A DNA stretch of 64,000 nucleotides, taken from Clavulina sp. PMI_390 (taxonomy: Eukaryota; Basidiomycota; Agaricomycetes; Cantharellales; Hydnaceae). Below, one piece after another: positions 1 through 11,234 of this stretch; the stretch's first letter is position 1; each line of letters begins with the position of its first letter. Where the stretch lies: the NCBI GenBank assembly GCA_015039315.1, contig WIDE01000038.1:50034-114033 (forward strand), given 5' to 3'. A program made the position numbers and the translations under genes. Below the pieces are notes generated by a model. The model was not told the DNA's origin, did no database searches, and was given only the letters and a program-made list of their open reading frames with translations.

Positions 1-13
1 GTCGGAGCATCCT

Positions 14-1748
14 ATGCTGTGGTATAACTCCCTCTATGGCGGCCCGCGGGGAGGGTTTTGTCTCTATGATACCAAATCTCCGCATATTGTGCGGTTGCAC
101 GCAAATGGCACTTCACTGCATCGCTATGCTATCAAGAGCTGTGGCAAACAACTCGCGACTCGCAAAACGCGGATGTTCTCAAAATACGTAGACCTCCCAG
201 AGTACCATGTTGACGACGTTGATGGGACTGGCAAATACGAGCTCATGGCTATAGATCTTTTCGAGCCTCTCGGATACTCTCTTCTAGGGTCTGCCGTGTG
301 CGAGGCTTATACGCTTACTCGATTCTCTGACCCAATACCTCCCATACGCGACCTCTTGATGGATTGCGTTCCAGTGGAGGGCTTACCTGCCCTCGAAACC
401 GCTCATCCTCAATCGTCACTCCACTCTCGTGTGTCCCCTTCACCAGCACTCCACAATAACCCGAACCGTTCATCCCTCCCCTTGGATGTCTGCCACGAAA
501 TTGCAGTATATCTTGACTCGCAATCTCTTCGACACCTCTCACTTGTTAATCGGCAGTTAAACCCAGTCGCTAATCGTCGACTCTGGAGAAAATTCAATCT
601 TTCTGGAGCGGATGACGTTGAGTTTCACGACAGATGCCATTCGCTAGCCAGGAATCCCGCCAGGTCACGTCTGGTCCAGCGCTTGACCGTAGGCCCGTGC
701 GTTTGGTCGTGGGGCGAGGACAATCTTGGAGCCATCAACTCTATATGGGACCGTGTTGACCGCCTGAAAGAATTACTGCTTCTTCATAAACCTAATTCGT
801 TGCACCATGCCTGGTCGACCAAACCGTCTAAAGGACGCGACTACCAACCCATTCTGAGGTCAATGCGCCAGAATGCGACGCACCTCCAACTGCGATTTTT
901 CCATTGCGAGGCGTGGCTCCGCCCTCAGTCCTCCCTTTTGGAATTCCTGCGCACTCAGCAGTGTTTGGAAGAGCTTGTGGGGGTTGATGTATTTGCCACG
1001 CGGCCCATTAGCGTCGATGAATCTTTTCTTCCATTACTCAGGGTCCTGGTCTGCCGTAGAATAATCACGGCAACTCTGCTTGCCCCTGGTAGATGCCTCA
1101 AACTTCTCAGCATCAAGGACAAAGTAGGAGCCGTGCATGAGTTACCGTCTTTTGTCGAGGCTCTCGACGCTTGCCCAGGCGTGTTATCAGAGATTCACAT
1201 TCATTTAGATACACAGTATCTCCCCGGTGGCCAAAAAGCATCATTTGCACGCGATGAGCTCGTGGAGCGCCTCATCCAACGATGTACATCAGTGCATACC
1301 CTCGCCTTAACTGGCTGGGTATGCCAAGGGAGAATAATGTCTATTCCGATGCTCTTCCCCAGAGTGACCGATTTTACGTTCCACTCTCCTGCTCCGTGCC
1401 AAGATGACTGCGATAAGGAGCATTTTGCACGTCGGATAGCTGGGGCGGTTAGTGGCGGAATTCTTCGCCTCACGATGCTATAGGGCAGCTACGCCTGGAT
1501 ATGGACCCGCAAGTCTACAAGGTAAGTAAAACTCCCTCTTTTCCCGCTTTCCGAATCCAGGAGTATGTTCTCATCGAACGCATGTTTTCTAGTTTCGAGT
1601 TCACTCTTAGGTCTGCCAAGGGGTTCCCGATTGAGCTCGCCAAAAAGCTCTCTTCACAACGTTATGGTGCGTGTGCCTGAAGCATTGATCGAATTACACA
1701 CTTTGTACTAACCTGCATATCTCAGATAAATACTGGCTGCGCAGATAA
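14..1748 (+). CDS. F-box domain protein, possibly 5'-truncated
   Basis: Likely F-box protein, that is, a candidate substrate receptor of an SCF ubiquitin ligase. After about 155 residues of unrecognised N-terminus there is an F-box-like stretch, SLPLDVCHEIAVYLDSQSL followed by NRQLNPVANRRLW, then a long leucine-rich C-terminal half. The uninterrupted frame ends at a stop at 1481-1483. I prefer three short introns (1448-1488, 1522-1560, 1667-1725), because they keep frame through peptides such as LRLDMDPQVYK and FEFTLRSAKGFPIELAKKL and end in DKYWLRR. The third intron has an exact TACTAAC branch point. The first two introns (41 and 39 nt) are unusually short, so the 3' part is less certain. 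The frame is open to the left window edge, so the true start may lie outside. It is not closely similar to the other F-box genes here. Confidence 0.6.
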
Positions 1749-2086
1749 GGGCCTCCACCTACTCGCTGAGAGCTTCCCCCTTATTCGCTCGGATGCCATA
1801 TTGTTTGTGATTTATCCTAAATTCCTCTCAGCTGGTTTGATAATTTATTCGTTACGTTTGATTAGAAGAGTCAATTGCCTGTGGGGTCGGACCATTGTAG
1901 TGGAGCCAGCATGTCGTGTCTAATGTTTGAATTAATGCTGGTCTTTCACATATCGAGGAAAGGGCACTACACTATCTTTGGTGCCTACCTTTGAACTCAA
2001 AATTTTTCTCATGGAAACTTTGGAAACCGCAGATACCTTATCTCTGGACACGAGTCATCCTCCATTTCTGCTCTGAACAAAACTCG
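1749..2086. other. Intergenic stretch, nothing recognised
   Basis: AT-richer spacer between the F-box gene and the first MBOAT upstream block. I see no convincing reading frame, RNA or repeat. Confidence 0.5.
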
Positions 2087-2363
2087 AACACATTCGCACG
2101 CCTCCGATTTCCTCTTCGCACCCTCGAATAGACATGGCTTGAGACGCTCATTTTGAGAAACCGTAGAACTATCCGCCCTACTAGCAGATCAACGACGTGC
2201 GAGTGCTTCCACGGATTAGCACAAGTCTCTTGTACACATGCGGGCGCGGTATTGGATCTAAGATCGTGGGTATCATGGCCGTCCACACAACCGGCTGTCA
2301 TAGCCATGCCCTAGGGGACCTCCCACCATCTGCTCATCCAGCATGGAAGGACGAGGCTCGTTG
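2087..2363 (+). repeat. MBOAT upstream block, copy A
   Basis: About 280 bases directly upstream of the first MBOAT start. It resembles the sequences before the other two MBOAT genes (near 9150-9416 and 11537-11868). All begin near or contain the phrase CAAAACTCGAACAC (not seen before gene B) and the core CGTGCGAGTRCTTCCA. It is best read as a promoter/5' leader duplicated together with the gene. Confidence 0.65.
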
Positions 2364-4190
2364 ATGGCGTTTGTAAATATTTCGTCGATGGCGCACAACG
2401 GTTCGGTATTCGACGCATGGGGTGGTTCAGCTTCAGTGCCCCTCACAACATTCTTCAACTCGGCCAGTCAAGGAAATATTCTCCGCTTCGTGATCCCTCC
2501 TCTCGAAGAAAAAATCCTCATAACCTGGTCGGCATTGCCAGTGATGTCTGCCCCTTACCCACTGATGCTTCTCATGGCATATCTCTCTCGCCGCCCTGGA
2601 ACATGGCTGTGGCGCTTGGCAATAGCGCCTTTTGCATGCATGCTAACACTACGCTCAGCATTCAGCTATTACTGGAACCCCCCGTTTCATATATATAACC
2701 TTGCGCTTGGTTCGTCATTCTTTTGCTAATCCTTGATTTCGCTTCCGATTTCATACCATGAACTCACCACCGTTGCTCTCGTGTTATCAGGGCTCATGGG
2801 GGTTCCCATGGCTCTAAAAATACTAGAGTTTGCGATATCCCCTCATGGAATGCTGAAAATGGGCGAACACGAACCAGGTCTCCTTGAGAACCCCACCGGC
2901 GACCTAGATCGAACGAGGTGAGCGATGCCACACAATGTAATCTATTTATCGACTGACTAACATTTGGTACCTTTGGAACACGAACAGTGATACTAATAGT
3001 GGCTCCATCAAGCCTCATTCGTGGCGGAGTCCCTTGGTTTCTAGCTGCGTCGACGCCTTGGAAGTATGCTGCACTATGCGCGGAATAGGATGGCAGTTTG
3101 GCACGGGGACAAACGTATATCTCGCTCCTGAGTGGAGAGACACTACCAACAAAGCCCGATTCATCCGTCAGACATCCGCTCTTTGGCTACTCAACTATAC
3201 ATTGTTTGACGTGGTGACGTATGGATTACGGTTGGTTCCTGGCTTGGGCACCCCCGCCGGTGGCTCCATCTTTGCCTTTGGCGGTGATAGCGTCGTGAAA
3301 AAATACCTCATCTCCTTCACCATCACGTTCTTTACCGGCACGACCTTCATCACCGGTAGGTCCCATTTCCTTGATGACCCTCAGCACACGAGTTACGGAG
3401 GTTCTGACGATGTTCATGCTCAATGTCTTGTTACGTCTAGGCTTTGAGGTCGTCCACCAATTGATCACCATATTCGCTGTGATAGTGCTCGACCAAGAGC
3501 CATCGTCCTGCCCGCATCTGTTCTACAACACCTGGCTTGCTGTATCCCTCCATGAGCTCTGGTCTCAACGATGGCACCAACTGCTCCGCCAAACCTTCCT
3601 CATCCTGGGCGGATATCCCCTCTCGTATCTGCTCTCCTCCTCCGCAAGAGTCTTTACGAACATCCTTCGCCTTCCCAAATCCACATCCCACCGTTTGGTC
3701 AGTACGGCGAGACTGCTTGGCTTCCTCGTGGGGACGTTTGTTGGCAGTGGGCTCATCCACTACTGGGGAACCTATGCGATGGGTCGAGGGTCTGATGTGC
3801 ATCCGTTTATATTCTTCTCTGCACAATCTATTGGGGTGATTTTGGAGCGATTGTGGAAATCAGTGACTGGGAGAAAGGTCGGTGGATGGCTTGGTCGTAT
3901 ATGGACAATCCTGTGGGTTGTTGGTGGTATTCAGTGGTGCAGTAAGTCCTCTTTGCTTATCTCTAGATTCTTTCCGCCCTAATAATTGACCCGTTACGTT
4001 TTCTTCCATTGTCACACCTGATTATATGTCCTTGGATATAGTTAATGCCTGGCACGAGCGAGCGTTCGAGAGCGAGATGTTCTTCCCTCCCTCTGTGAGC
4101 CCTGCACACCGCATCGTCTTCCCACTTTTGCAGCACGCCTGCGATGCGATGGGAATATCAGTGTCTCTAGTTTCACCACTCGCATCCTAG
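2364..4190 (+). CDS. Wax synthase-type MBOAT acyltransferase, paralog A
   Basis: Predicted multipass membrane O-acyltransferase of the wax synthase/MBOAT_2 type, which moves an acyl group to a hydroxyl acceptor in internal membranes. The acceptor is unknown. Five exons: 2364-2709, 2791-2917, 2988-3355, 3441-3941, 4042-4190, giving 496 residues. The start at 2364 (MAFVNIS) aligns with the starts of the two paralogs; an in-frame ATG 21 bases upstream is the alternative. Family marks are the SRRPGTWLWRLAIAPFA segment, MRGIGWQFGTG, the SLHELWSQRWHQ motif, and the likely catalytic histidine in GSGLIHYWGTYAMGRG. Exons 2, 4 and 5 match the paralogs base for base in length (127, 501, 149). It appears intact. 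Confidence 0.85.
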
Positions 4191-4593
4191 CGCACAACCT
4201 CAAGCACAAGCAGATATGTTACATCATCTCGTTCGCAAAGCATGTATGCTACAATCGTCTTAGAATATCTATGACCTCATAGTCATAATCAGCCTTGATT
4301 GCTACCACTTTGGATATTCCGATATGTGATTAGTCGTGGTGAGGAGTAGCGCCACCTTCGACACTGGAGAGCCTTATGGATGGCAGCCCCAGAACACAGG
4401 GTGGCAGCTTTGATAGACACTGCGATCAACACCCTGCTCCACACGAGCGCTATCCCTGATGTGGCAACCACGATTAAGAAACTGCATGTTCTCAAAAACT
4501 TGATAAGAATAGAAATTCTATTTGGCCGAGTTAGATAACAATGGAGATAACAGATTAAAGGAAAGGTCTATCGTACGAGTGTGGGTAGCTCGC
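4191..4593. other. Intergenic; MBOAT 3' flank
   Basis: The first ~110 bases weakly resemble the 3' flanks after 11234 and 13682 (shared TATCTATG...CATAGTC pattern), so the duplicated unit included downstream sequence. The rest is featureless. Confidence 0.4.
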
Positions 4594-5946
4594 TCAGCTA
4601 TTAGTTGCGAATACCCTATCGCTAAATACAGCTTTGAGTTCGCTCCAGAACGAGTTTTCACCTGCGGGGAACGTCTCGTTTTCATCATACCCCAGCCTGG
4701 TGTGCTGATATAACTCCAGGACTTCGATCAGCACACCTAACAACGCAACCCGATCCTCCTCATCTGTTGCCTTGAGCGTAACCAGTCGCAGGGTAGGATA
4801 AGGGAGTCCAGCGAGTTTCGCGCTTCGTGAAGCACGTACATTCGACTGAAGCATGTGCGGAACCAGCAAGGCGCATAGGACACTGCTTGCCTCCGCCGCA
4901 TCATCCAACACAACTTCTTGCAGCCGTGGGAGCTTGAGCCTCCTGCGTGGTGGGTGTTGTCCATAATAAGGGAGTGGGCAATCGAGACAGAGTTTTTTGA
5001 CGGACGGGAAGCAGGCGTCGCCGTATGATGGCGATACGCTCAGTGACGCTGACGTCCAATGAATTTCCTCCAAAGCAGGGGCATGGAGGGAGGGGGAAAT
5101 GGGAGAGTATGAGTGATGAAGAACTTTGAGTTTGGGTAGGGCGATGTGTGAGGGTGCAAATGTTTGAAAATTTTCTCTACCAATGAGCCGGAGGCTTGTA
5201 ATTTGGGTGCACGACGCAATCAAGGGTCCGCTCCACCGATGTGAGGTATTCTTGATTGTAAGAGTAAGGTGATTGATCATATTGGCAGGAATTGGAGCGA
5301 TAGGGACTGAAAAAATCGTCACAACCCTTAGAGCGGTAAGGGATGAGGGTTGTGCAAAGATCGTAATGGGCGGACGGCTGAAGTTGATGTCGGAGTCTCC
5401 TGTGAGCACGAGTGTGGAGAGACGCGGCATTGGACCAGCCAGGGGGAAGAGAAGTGTAGCACTTTTGTTTCCCAGCATGTCGCAGCAGAAGGAAAGGCAC
5501 CGCTGTAGGTGAGGTATGACAGGTTCATAGACAGCCATGAACTGTTTGTGGAATGAGAGAACATCAGGGGGTGGGCAGATATAGATATCAATAGACGCTG
5601 TTTTTGAGCGCCTGATAAATGTCGAGATGATGGACCGCCCAACCTCTACTCCCTTCTTGACAATGGACGCGGTGATGACGATACATGTCCACAACTTTGG
5701 TGTCGCAATAGCAACGTTTCGCCAGTAGGAGCACATGGAGGTGATCACTGCAAGGGATTTCAGCTGCTCCCTCGCGTGTGCGTCGAGTTCTGACATTGCG
5801 ATGGGGTATTTCTGAGTAACTTCCTGGAATATTTTGCAACCAGCTCGTCAGGGAGTCTGTCAAAGAACGTTGGGCTCGAAGGATTTGGGATCCTAAAAAT
5901 CATTTAATCAGTCTGAAATAGGATAGGAAGATATGATGGTATACAT
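4594..5946 (-). pseudogene. F-box protein gene with frameshift in the F-box
   Basis: Member of the main F-box subfamily of this window: F-box, then SRWRN-like and LW-type motifs, then a conserved ~330-residue C-terminal region ending in an FW...RVF signature. The start codon is split, with AT at 5946-5945, intron 5944-5893, then G at 5892, giving MIPNPSSPTFFDRLPDELVAK. Immediately after, in a run of four A's (5832-5835), the frame is lost by one base. The expected continuation KIFQEVTQKYPIAMSELDAH lies in another frame, which then stays open to a stop at 4594 (400 residues from an internal ATG at 5796). It is either a one-base deletion or a homopolymer sequencing error. If translated from 5796 it would lack the F-box. 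Its closest relative here is the gene at 14905-16194 (shared SFCCDMLG). Confidence 0.75.
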
Positions 5947-6129
5947 AATGTCTATTCCTTTCTGGTGGTCGCAAACACGCGAGTAGAGCCGAGACACGAC
6001 AACAAACAGCACTAGGTGCAAACAATCAATGACTCGTTGTGCCAATGCACACTTTTACAGCCATTTCGAATGTGCCCTTATATTGAATGCTGTAGAGTGG
6101 TGAAATCATCTGTCTACTGATTTGTGTAT

Positions 6130-6355
6130 GACCATCTGTCGAAGGTGACCTCCGAATGGACGCAGGCGGCGTTTTGCTTGGAAGATGCAATTCTGAGACG
6201 GATTTGCGAACCCAAGTATGTAAGTATATACCATGGCAGCATATACAATTGATAGTGACCAATATGGTTTGCGAGGCACCTCTGCCCAGGAGCGTCGAAC
6301 AAAACTCGAACACTATCACAATTCACTTGCTTCTGATTCACCATCCCCGACTGAA
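6130..6355 (+). repeat. Orphan MBOAT upstream block
   Basis: It matches the sequence before MBOAT gene C: GGTGACCTC near 6146, then GGTTTGCGAGGCACC followed by AACAAAACTCGAACAC and CACTTGCTTCTG (compare 11410-11600). No MBOAT coding sequence follows. It is best explained as the remnant of a fourth, deleted copy. Confidence 0.65.
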
Positions 6356-7028
6356 TAGGAGGGTTTTGTGGGTGCTGGGCTTTCGGCTTTCGGGAATAAC
6401 AATAGTGTTTTTCGGCGATACATGTAGGTTCTCACGTTACGCTTTCTTGGGATCTGATTGGCAGGAGAAATCTGTGGAGCTCAAAAATCCGGCTGAACAG
6501 AGTTCCTTCGGACAATCGGATTTCTGCTTCAGCCCAGTACATGCTTCAACATCTCACCCCGCAATACCAGCACCGCCGCTGAGTATCGTGGATTTATGAC
6601 TAGATCTCGCTTCCCACAATGCCCCCCGCCACACAAGAAAGCCAAGAGTCCCAGCCGAGAGAAGCGAAAGACGCGATTGACTAATACTGAGGTTTGGGAC
6701 GAAGAGCGCACCACGAAATATTCTGCCTGGGGGTTTATGATCTACACCCCGGCGATATAGTTGCTCCTTTGCGCTAGCACGTAAATGTATTGATGATTGC
6801 TGCACGGAACCCAACAGCTCTTGGCGCGCATAGCGGAGAATGTTCGCGTGTTCAATCTCGATACCTCCACTTTCCTTATTAGGAAGTGTGTTGCACTCCT
6901 ATAACTAGTTTCATCGCCTCGTCTCAAGGACCAGCGGCGATAAGCTATAGTTCTCATTGTTTCTTTTGTCGGCGTTAGGCCATCTTCACTTCTCACTTAT
7001 AGTCAGTGATTAGCCATGGTGTACACTC

Positions 7029-7216
7029 AGTTCTCGTTCTTCTCCCGTATCGAGTCCTGAGTCGTACGTCGTTCTCGATTTGCCAGTATCTACCTCGGTC
7101 GCTCACATCTAGTATAATTACTCTCGTGTCGCTCTCGCAGGTAGTTCTTAATTCATATAGTTCTCGTTCTTCCCCCGTATTGAGTCCTGAGTCTTACTCT
7201 CGTGTCGCTCTCGCAG
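7029..7216. repeat. Imperfect direct repeats
   Basis: A ~35-base unit (AGTTCTCGTTCTTC...GAGTCCTGAGTC) occurs at 7029-7063 and again at 7159-7193. A second unit (ACTCTCGTGTCGCTCTCGCAG) occurs at 7120-7140 and 7196-7216. The arrangement suggests a partly decayed tandem duplication of about 75-130 bases. Confidence 0.7.
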
Positions 7217-7673
7217 ACTAACCGATAGAGGTCGTACTCGTACAGAGAAAGCCATCAAGCACTCGGGAAGAGCCTCATGGTGGTTAAATAGATATCTTTG
7301 TAGCGCTTAAGCATTATGTTGTATATGGTAACTTGAACGAGATCAAGACGAGAGGTTGTCACTTGCTCTGCCAGATCTATTTCTTACTTGGATGACTCAA
7401 GCGGCTCCTCTGTCTGCCGAAAACTGTTCAACGGAATTTTATCATCATATGTCCCACCATCTAACTCGTTGGCAGCGGAGAGATGGGATTAATGTCGTAA
7501 TTCCGTAGGGTACACTGTGTACCGTACACACAAAGTGAAAAATCGAGGGAGAACAAGACATTCTTGACGGACGTAACGAGTCTAGACGAAGATTTGGGCA
7601 CAGGATACACGGGTACGCTAGTCGTAGGGACGAGTCTGATGTTGGCCTCAAGTAGTCGAGAGGCAGTTACACA

Positions 7674-7751
7674 GTCGGGGACTTGGCGCTTGCCGCCGCT
7701 ACCGATTCACACCCTCGAATGGGTAGCAGCGGCAAGCGCCAGGTCCCCGAC
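7674..7751. repeat. Long inverted repeat / hairpin
   Basis: Two 30-base arms (7674-7703 and 7722-7751) are reverse complements with two differences, one of which is a G-U pair in RNA, around an 18-base loop. The arms are GC-rich (CGGGGACTTGGCGCTTGCCG in the left arm). Short AGGCA/TGCCT flanks may extend the stem. Candidate origins are a fold-back element, a small-RNA precursor or an inverted duplication. Confidence 0.8.
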
Positions 7752-7895
7752 TATTGCCTGCTATGCATTTTTGTTGTAGATCACTTTACGGTCCTGGTCA
7801 TAGGGAAGTAGTGAATATCTTCAATACTGCAAGCATGTAAGCCCGATTGAAAACAGGATTGACTCTGAATACCGCCCCAGACGACGCAGAGCAAG

Positions 7896-8227
7896 TGTTG
7901 CGGGACGCAACCCGTCTCATTTGATTAGTCCGATTTAGGTAGTTCTTCTTCCGCATTTCCATTCTCCGTCACCTGGCTATCCGCCAGCTGACTCTCTTTG
8001 AGCTTACCATTTCTCTCGTCATACTCCTGTATATTAGTCCGTCCGTGAGGGTTTCCCTTCCTCACTGGATCAACCAGGTGTATCCTCGGTTTTCCCCCTC
8101 ATATTTCTAGCTTCCAAATCATATTGTTCTCTCTATTTATTACGTTCGATCACAGCTTGAGCCCCTCCGGGATTCCGTTCCCATCATCAAGGGGTTTCCT
8201 CCGTGCTTCCGTGCCGGCCCCGTAACA
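7896..8227. mobile_element. Solo LTR with 5-bp target-site duplication
   Basis: The 332-base unit begins TGTTGCGGGAC and ends GCCCCGTAACA, which are imperfect inverted termini of the TG...CA type used by LTR retrotransposons. It is flanked on both sides by GCAAG (7891-7895 and 8228-8232), a 5-bp target-site duplication. There is no internal retrotransposon coding sequence, so it is read as a solo LTR left after recombination between two LTRs. The family cannot be named from this alone. Confidence 0.8.
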
Positions 8228-8232
8228 GCAAG

Positions 8233-9149
8233 CTAGGGCAAAACACGAGGACACGGCTAAAGTCTAGGTAGCAAATAGATTGCTTGTATTTGTCAATAAT
8301 TGAGGATCGACTCACGTGTTATGGTCTGTCACTCAGGGTCGAGAGGTAGTAGGAGGGATAAGATACTCGAAAGTTTAGCTGAGTAGTCAAGCATAAATGT
8401 ACGGATAAACATTCAGACAAGGTGTCGTAGCCGTTGGCTATACGTGTTGTCGAGGGGATCGGAGAACACTTTCTCAGTGAATCAGAGCAAGTTTCATGCT
8501 TTCTCAATTTGGGTGAGTGTGCGCAAAAGTGAGAAAGTCAGCTTGCAAGGGGGCGGGATATACCTTAGCGCGGATGGTTGAGGACCGAGTTAGAGGCTCA
8601 CATTGAGAACGTAGTAGCGGGCGATCGTGGAAATGTCTCCATCGATAGCGGACATCAAAAAGCCCGTGACTCTCTTAAGATAGGAATGGGAAGCGTCAAT
8701 ATATCGAGGTGGATGCATATTATTGTCGTGACTTCACGGACAATTCCTTCACGGTGCATGGAGCGTTGACATGTCCTTATCTGACGGTACAATTGGGTGA
8801 ATAGATTCAAGGAGGACTACAAAAGAGAGCTGGCGAGTTTTCAGGAGGTCTGCGATAACGTTTCATCGATAACGGATAAGGAATTTTTGGAAGAGAAAGT
8901 GTGCCCAGATGATGGTACCATAGAAGGGTTAGAGGGTACAGATATTATGGAGGATACCGTGTAATTTGATATAGATACTTGGACTGTAAACTCCTTTGAA
9001 GGCAGAGGAGACGTTTTGGTAAGGTTAGTGAGAAATAAGCGCCTGTACAAATGGGGAGTTGATTCAGTCAAAATGAATTGCCAAGTTCTCTGCACAGCCC
9101 CCAATACTAGTAGGTGATTCGGACCTCTGTGAAAACCCTCTAATGCTTA
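8233..9149. other. Intergenic stretch, nothing recognised
   Basis: About 0.9 kb between the solo LTR and the upstream block of the second MBOAT gene. No homology to the rest of the window and no convincing reading frame was seen. Confidence 0.5.
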
Positions 9150-9416
9150 CGCAATAGTCGGGGATAGGCATGAGGCTCTTCTTGAGAAACCGTCGAGCTA
9201 TTCGCGTTGCTAGTAAATCGACGTCGTGCGAGTGCTTCCAGGGAAACCCAAACCTTTCGTACCCTGCACGGCCAGGGATTGGATTTAGGATCGTGAGAAT
9301 GATGCGAGCGGGCTGTCAACGCCATCCCTCAGGTGGCCTCCTGTTATCTCCCGTCATCTGCTCGTTTAACACCCAAGTGAGAGGGACGCCAGTCTCCCCT
9401 AGAAGGGCTTCCCGCA
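9150..9416 (+). repeat. MBOAT upstream block, copy B
   Basis: It aligns with copies A and C over most of its length, including CGTCGTGCGAGTGCTTCCA, TCAACGCCATCCCT and GGTGGCCTCCTG. It ends at the start codon of the second MBOAT gene. Its 5' end is replaced by unrelated sequence compared with copy C. Confidence 0.65.
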
Positions 9417-11234
9417 ATGGCGCTTAACATCTCGACCATTGAACGGTGGGGCACATCGCTGCCCGCGTTTTTTGCAACGCCCAACACCGCCTCGACTGCT
9501 CTGCGCGCCTTTCTGCGTCTGATAGTGCCTCTACCCCAAGACAAGATCCCAATAACATGGTCTGCCGTACCGATAATATTCTCGCCCCTCCCATTAATGG
9601 CTTTTACGGCGTATCTCTCTCGGCGGCCAGGAACTTGGCTATGGCGACTAGCGATTGCACCCTTTGCTTCTCTATTGACCTTGCGTGCTGGATTCGGGTA
9701 TCACTTCCCAAACCCTCCCTACCACATATACAACTTTGCACTAGGTCAGTTGCTCCAATCCTCCAAGGGTGTTCTCTTCCAATCATCAGGGTAATATATT
9801 GTCTCATGACCTTCATTATCCCCCCCTCTTTTCAGGGCTCATGAGTGTCCCGATTGCCCTTAAAATACTAGAATTTGCGATATCTCCCCATGGTATGCTG
9901 AAGATGGGCGAAATCGAACCTGGTATCGTCAAAAAGCCTGCTGCAGAGCTCGATCGCGCAATGTGAGCGACGATAAATTTCGTGCCCACCATCTCGCTGA
10001 CATGGAGAGATGCTTTTAAATAGGAGCGGTGATCTGAAAAGTACCCCTCGCGAGCACACTTCGCCACGCAATCCCTTCGTTGCTGGCTTCGTAGACGCGT
10101 TTGAGGTGTGCTGTAGTATGCGCGGCATAGGATGGCAATTTGGGACAGGCACAAATGTCTATCTCGCTCCTGAATGGAGAGATACCACCAACAAAGCGCG
10201 TTTCATCCGTCAGACAATCGCCTTATGGCTGCTCAACTACACGCTGTTCGATGTGGTGACGTATGGGCTACGTTTGGTGCCTGGCTTGGGTACACCCACT
10301 GGTGGTTCCATTTTCGCTTTTGGAGGCGAAAGCATGGTGAAAAAGTATCTCATCTCGGCCACGCTCGCCTTTTTCACCGGCACGACCTTCATCACTGGTT
10401 CGTTTTTCCCACGCAACACTTGGAGCATATTGGCGCCCGTACTAAAATTTGCCATCGCTGATCGGTTTCTCTTGCCCCATTTAGGCTTTGAGGTGGTGCA
10501 CCAGCTTCTCACGCTTTTCGCTGTTGGAGTTCTTAACCAAGAGCTATCATCCTGTCCACATTTGTTCGAGAATCCTTGGATGGCTGTATCTCTCCATGAT
10601 CTCTGGTCAAGACGATGGCACCAGCTGGTCCGCCAGACATTCCTATTCTTGGGCGGATACCCACTCTCATACATCCTCTCGACCTTCGCAAGCCTCGTAT
10701 CCAGCGTTCTTCGTCTTCCCAAGTCTACTTCGCATCGTTTTGTGAAGAGCGCGAAACTACTTGGCTTCCTCGTGGGAACCTTCATCGGCAGTGGGCTGAT
10801 ACACTACTGGGGAACGTATGCGATGGGTCGAGGATCCGACTTACATCCCCTGATATTCTTCTCTGCACAATCGATCGGAATCATCCTAGAGCGAATGTGG
10901 AAACAAGTGACAGGGAGAAAAGTAGGTGGATTGTTTGGCCGTATATGGACAATCATTTGGGTTGTTGGCGGTATTCAGTGGTGTCGTAAGTCTTGCTACG
11001 CTATCGTCAGGTTCTTTTCGCCTGAACGAATACCCCGGTGCCTCGTCCTTTATCATCGAACCTGACGATCTGCTTATGGATATAGTTAATGCTTGGCACG
11101 AGCGAGCCTTCGAGAGCGAAGCGTTCTTCCCTCTATATCTGAGTCCCGCGCACCACATCATCTTCCCCCTTCTACAGCTCGCCTCAGATGCGATGGGTCT
11201 ATCAATCACTCTGGTTTCACCGCTTACTGACTAG
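9417..11234 (+). CDS. Wax synthase-type MBOAT acyltransferase, paralog B
   Basis: Second copy of the predicted membrane O-acyltransferase, 492 residues. Exons: 9417-9744, 9836-9962, 10024-10397, 10485-10985, 11086-11234, with the same intron phases as copies A and C. Motifs include SRRPGTWLWRLAIAPFA, FEVCCSMRGIGWQFGTG, SLHDLWSRRWHQLVRQ and GSGLIHYWGTYAMGRG, whose histidine is the expected MBOAT active-site residue. Intron 3 (10398-10484) is 87 bases with no stop, so the reading frame runs straight through it. The paralogs' equivalent introns are 85 bases and the flanking protein aligns only when it is removed. It looks functional. It is close to copy C, and copy A is more distant. Confidence 0.88.

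Larger units (their letters stand above)
6356..7895. other. Gene-poor region with repeats
   Basis: No supportable gene. It contains the direct repeats at 7029-7216 and the hairpin at 7674-7751, described separately. Short open frames here lack family resemblance and splice logic. Confidence 0.5.

Noticed and set aside
7029..7216. CRISPR-like array
   Set aside because: Only two copies per unit, unequal spacing, eukaryotic context.
7445..7779. Short open frames around the hairpin
   Set aside because: They arise from the inverted repeat itself and have no protein-like features.
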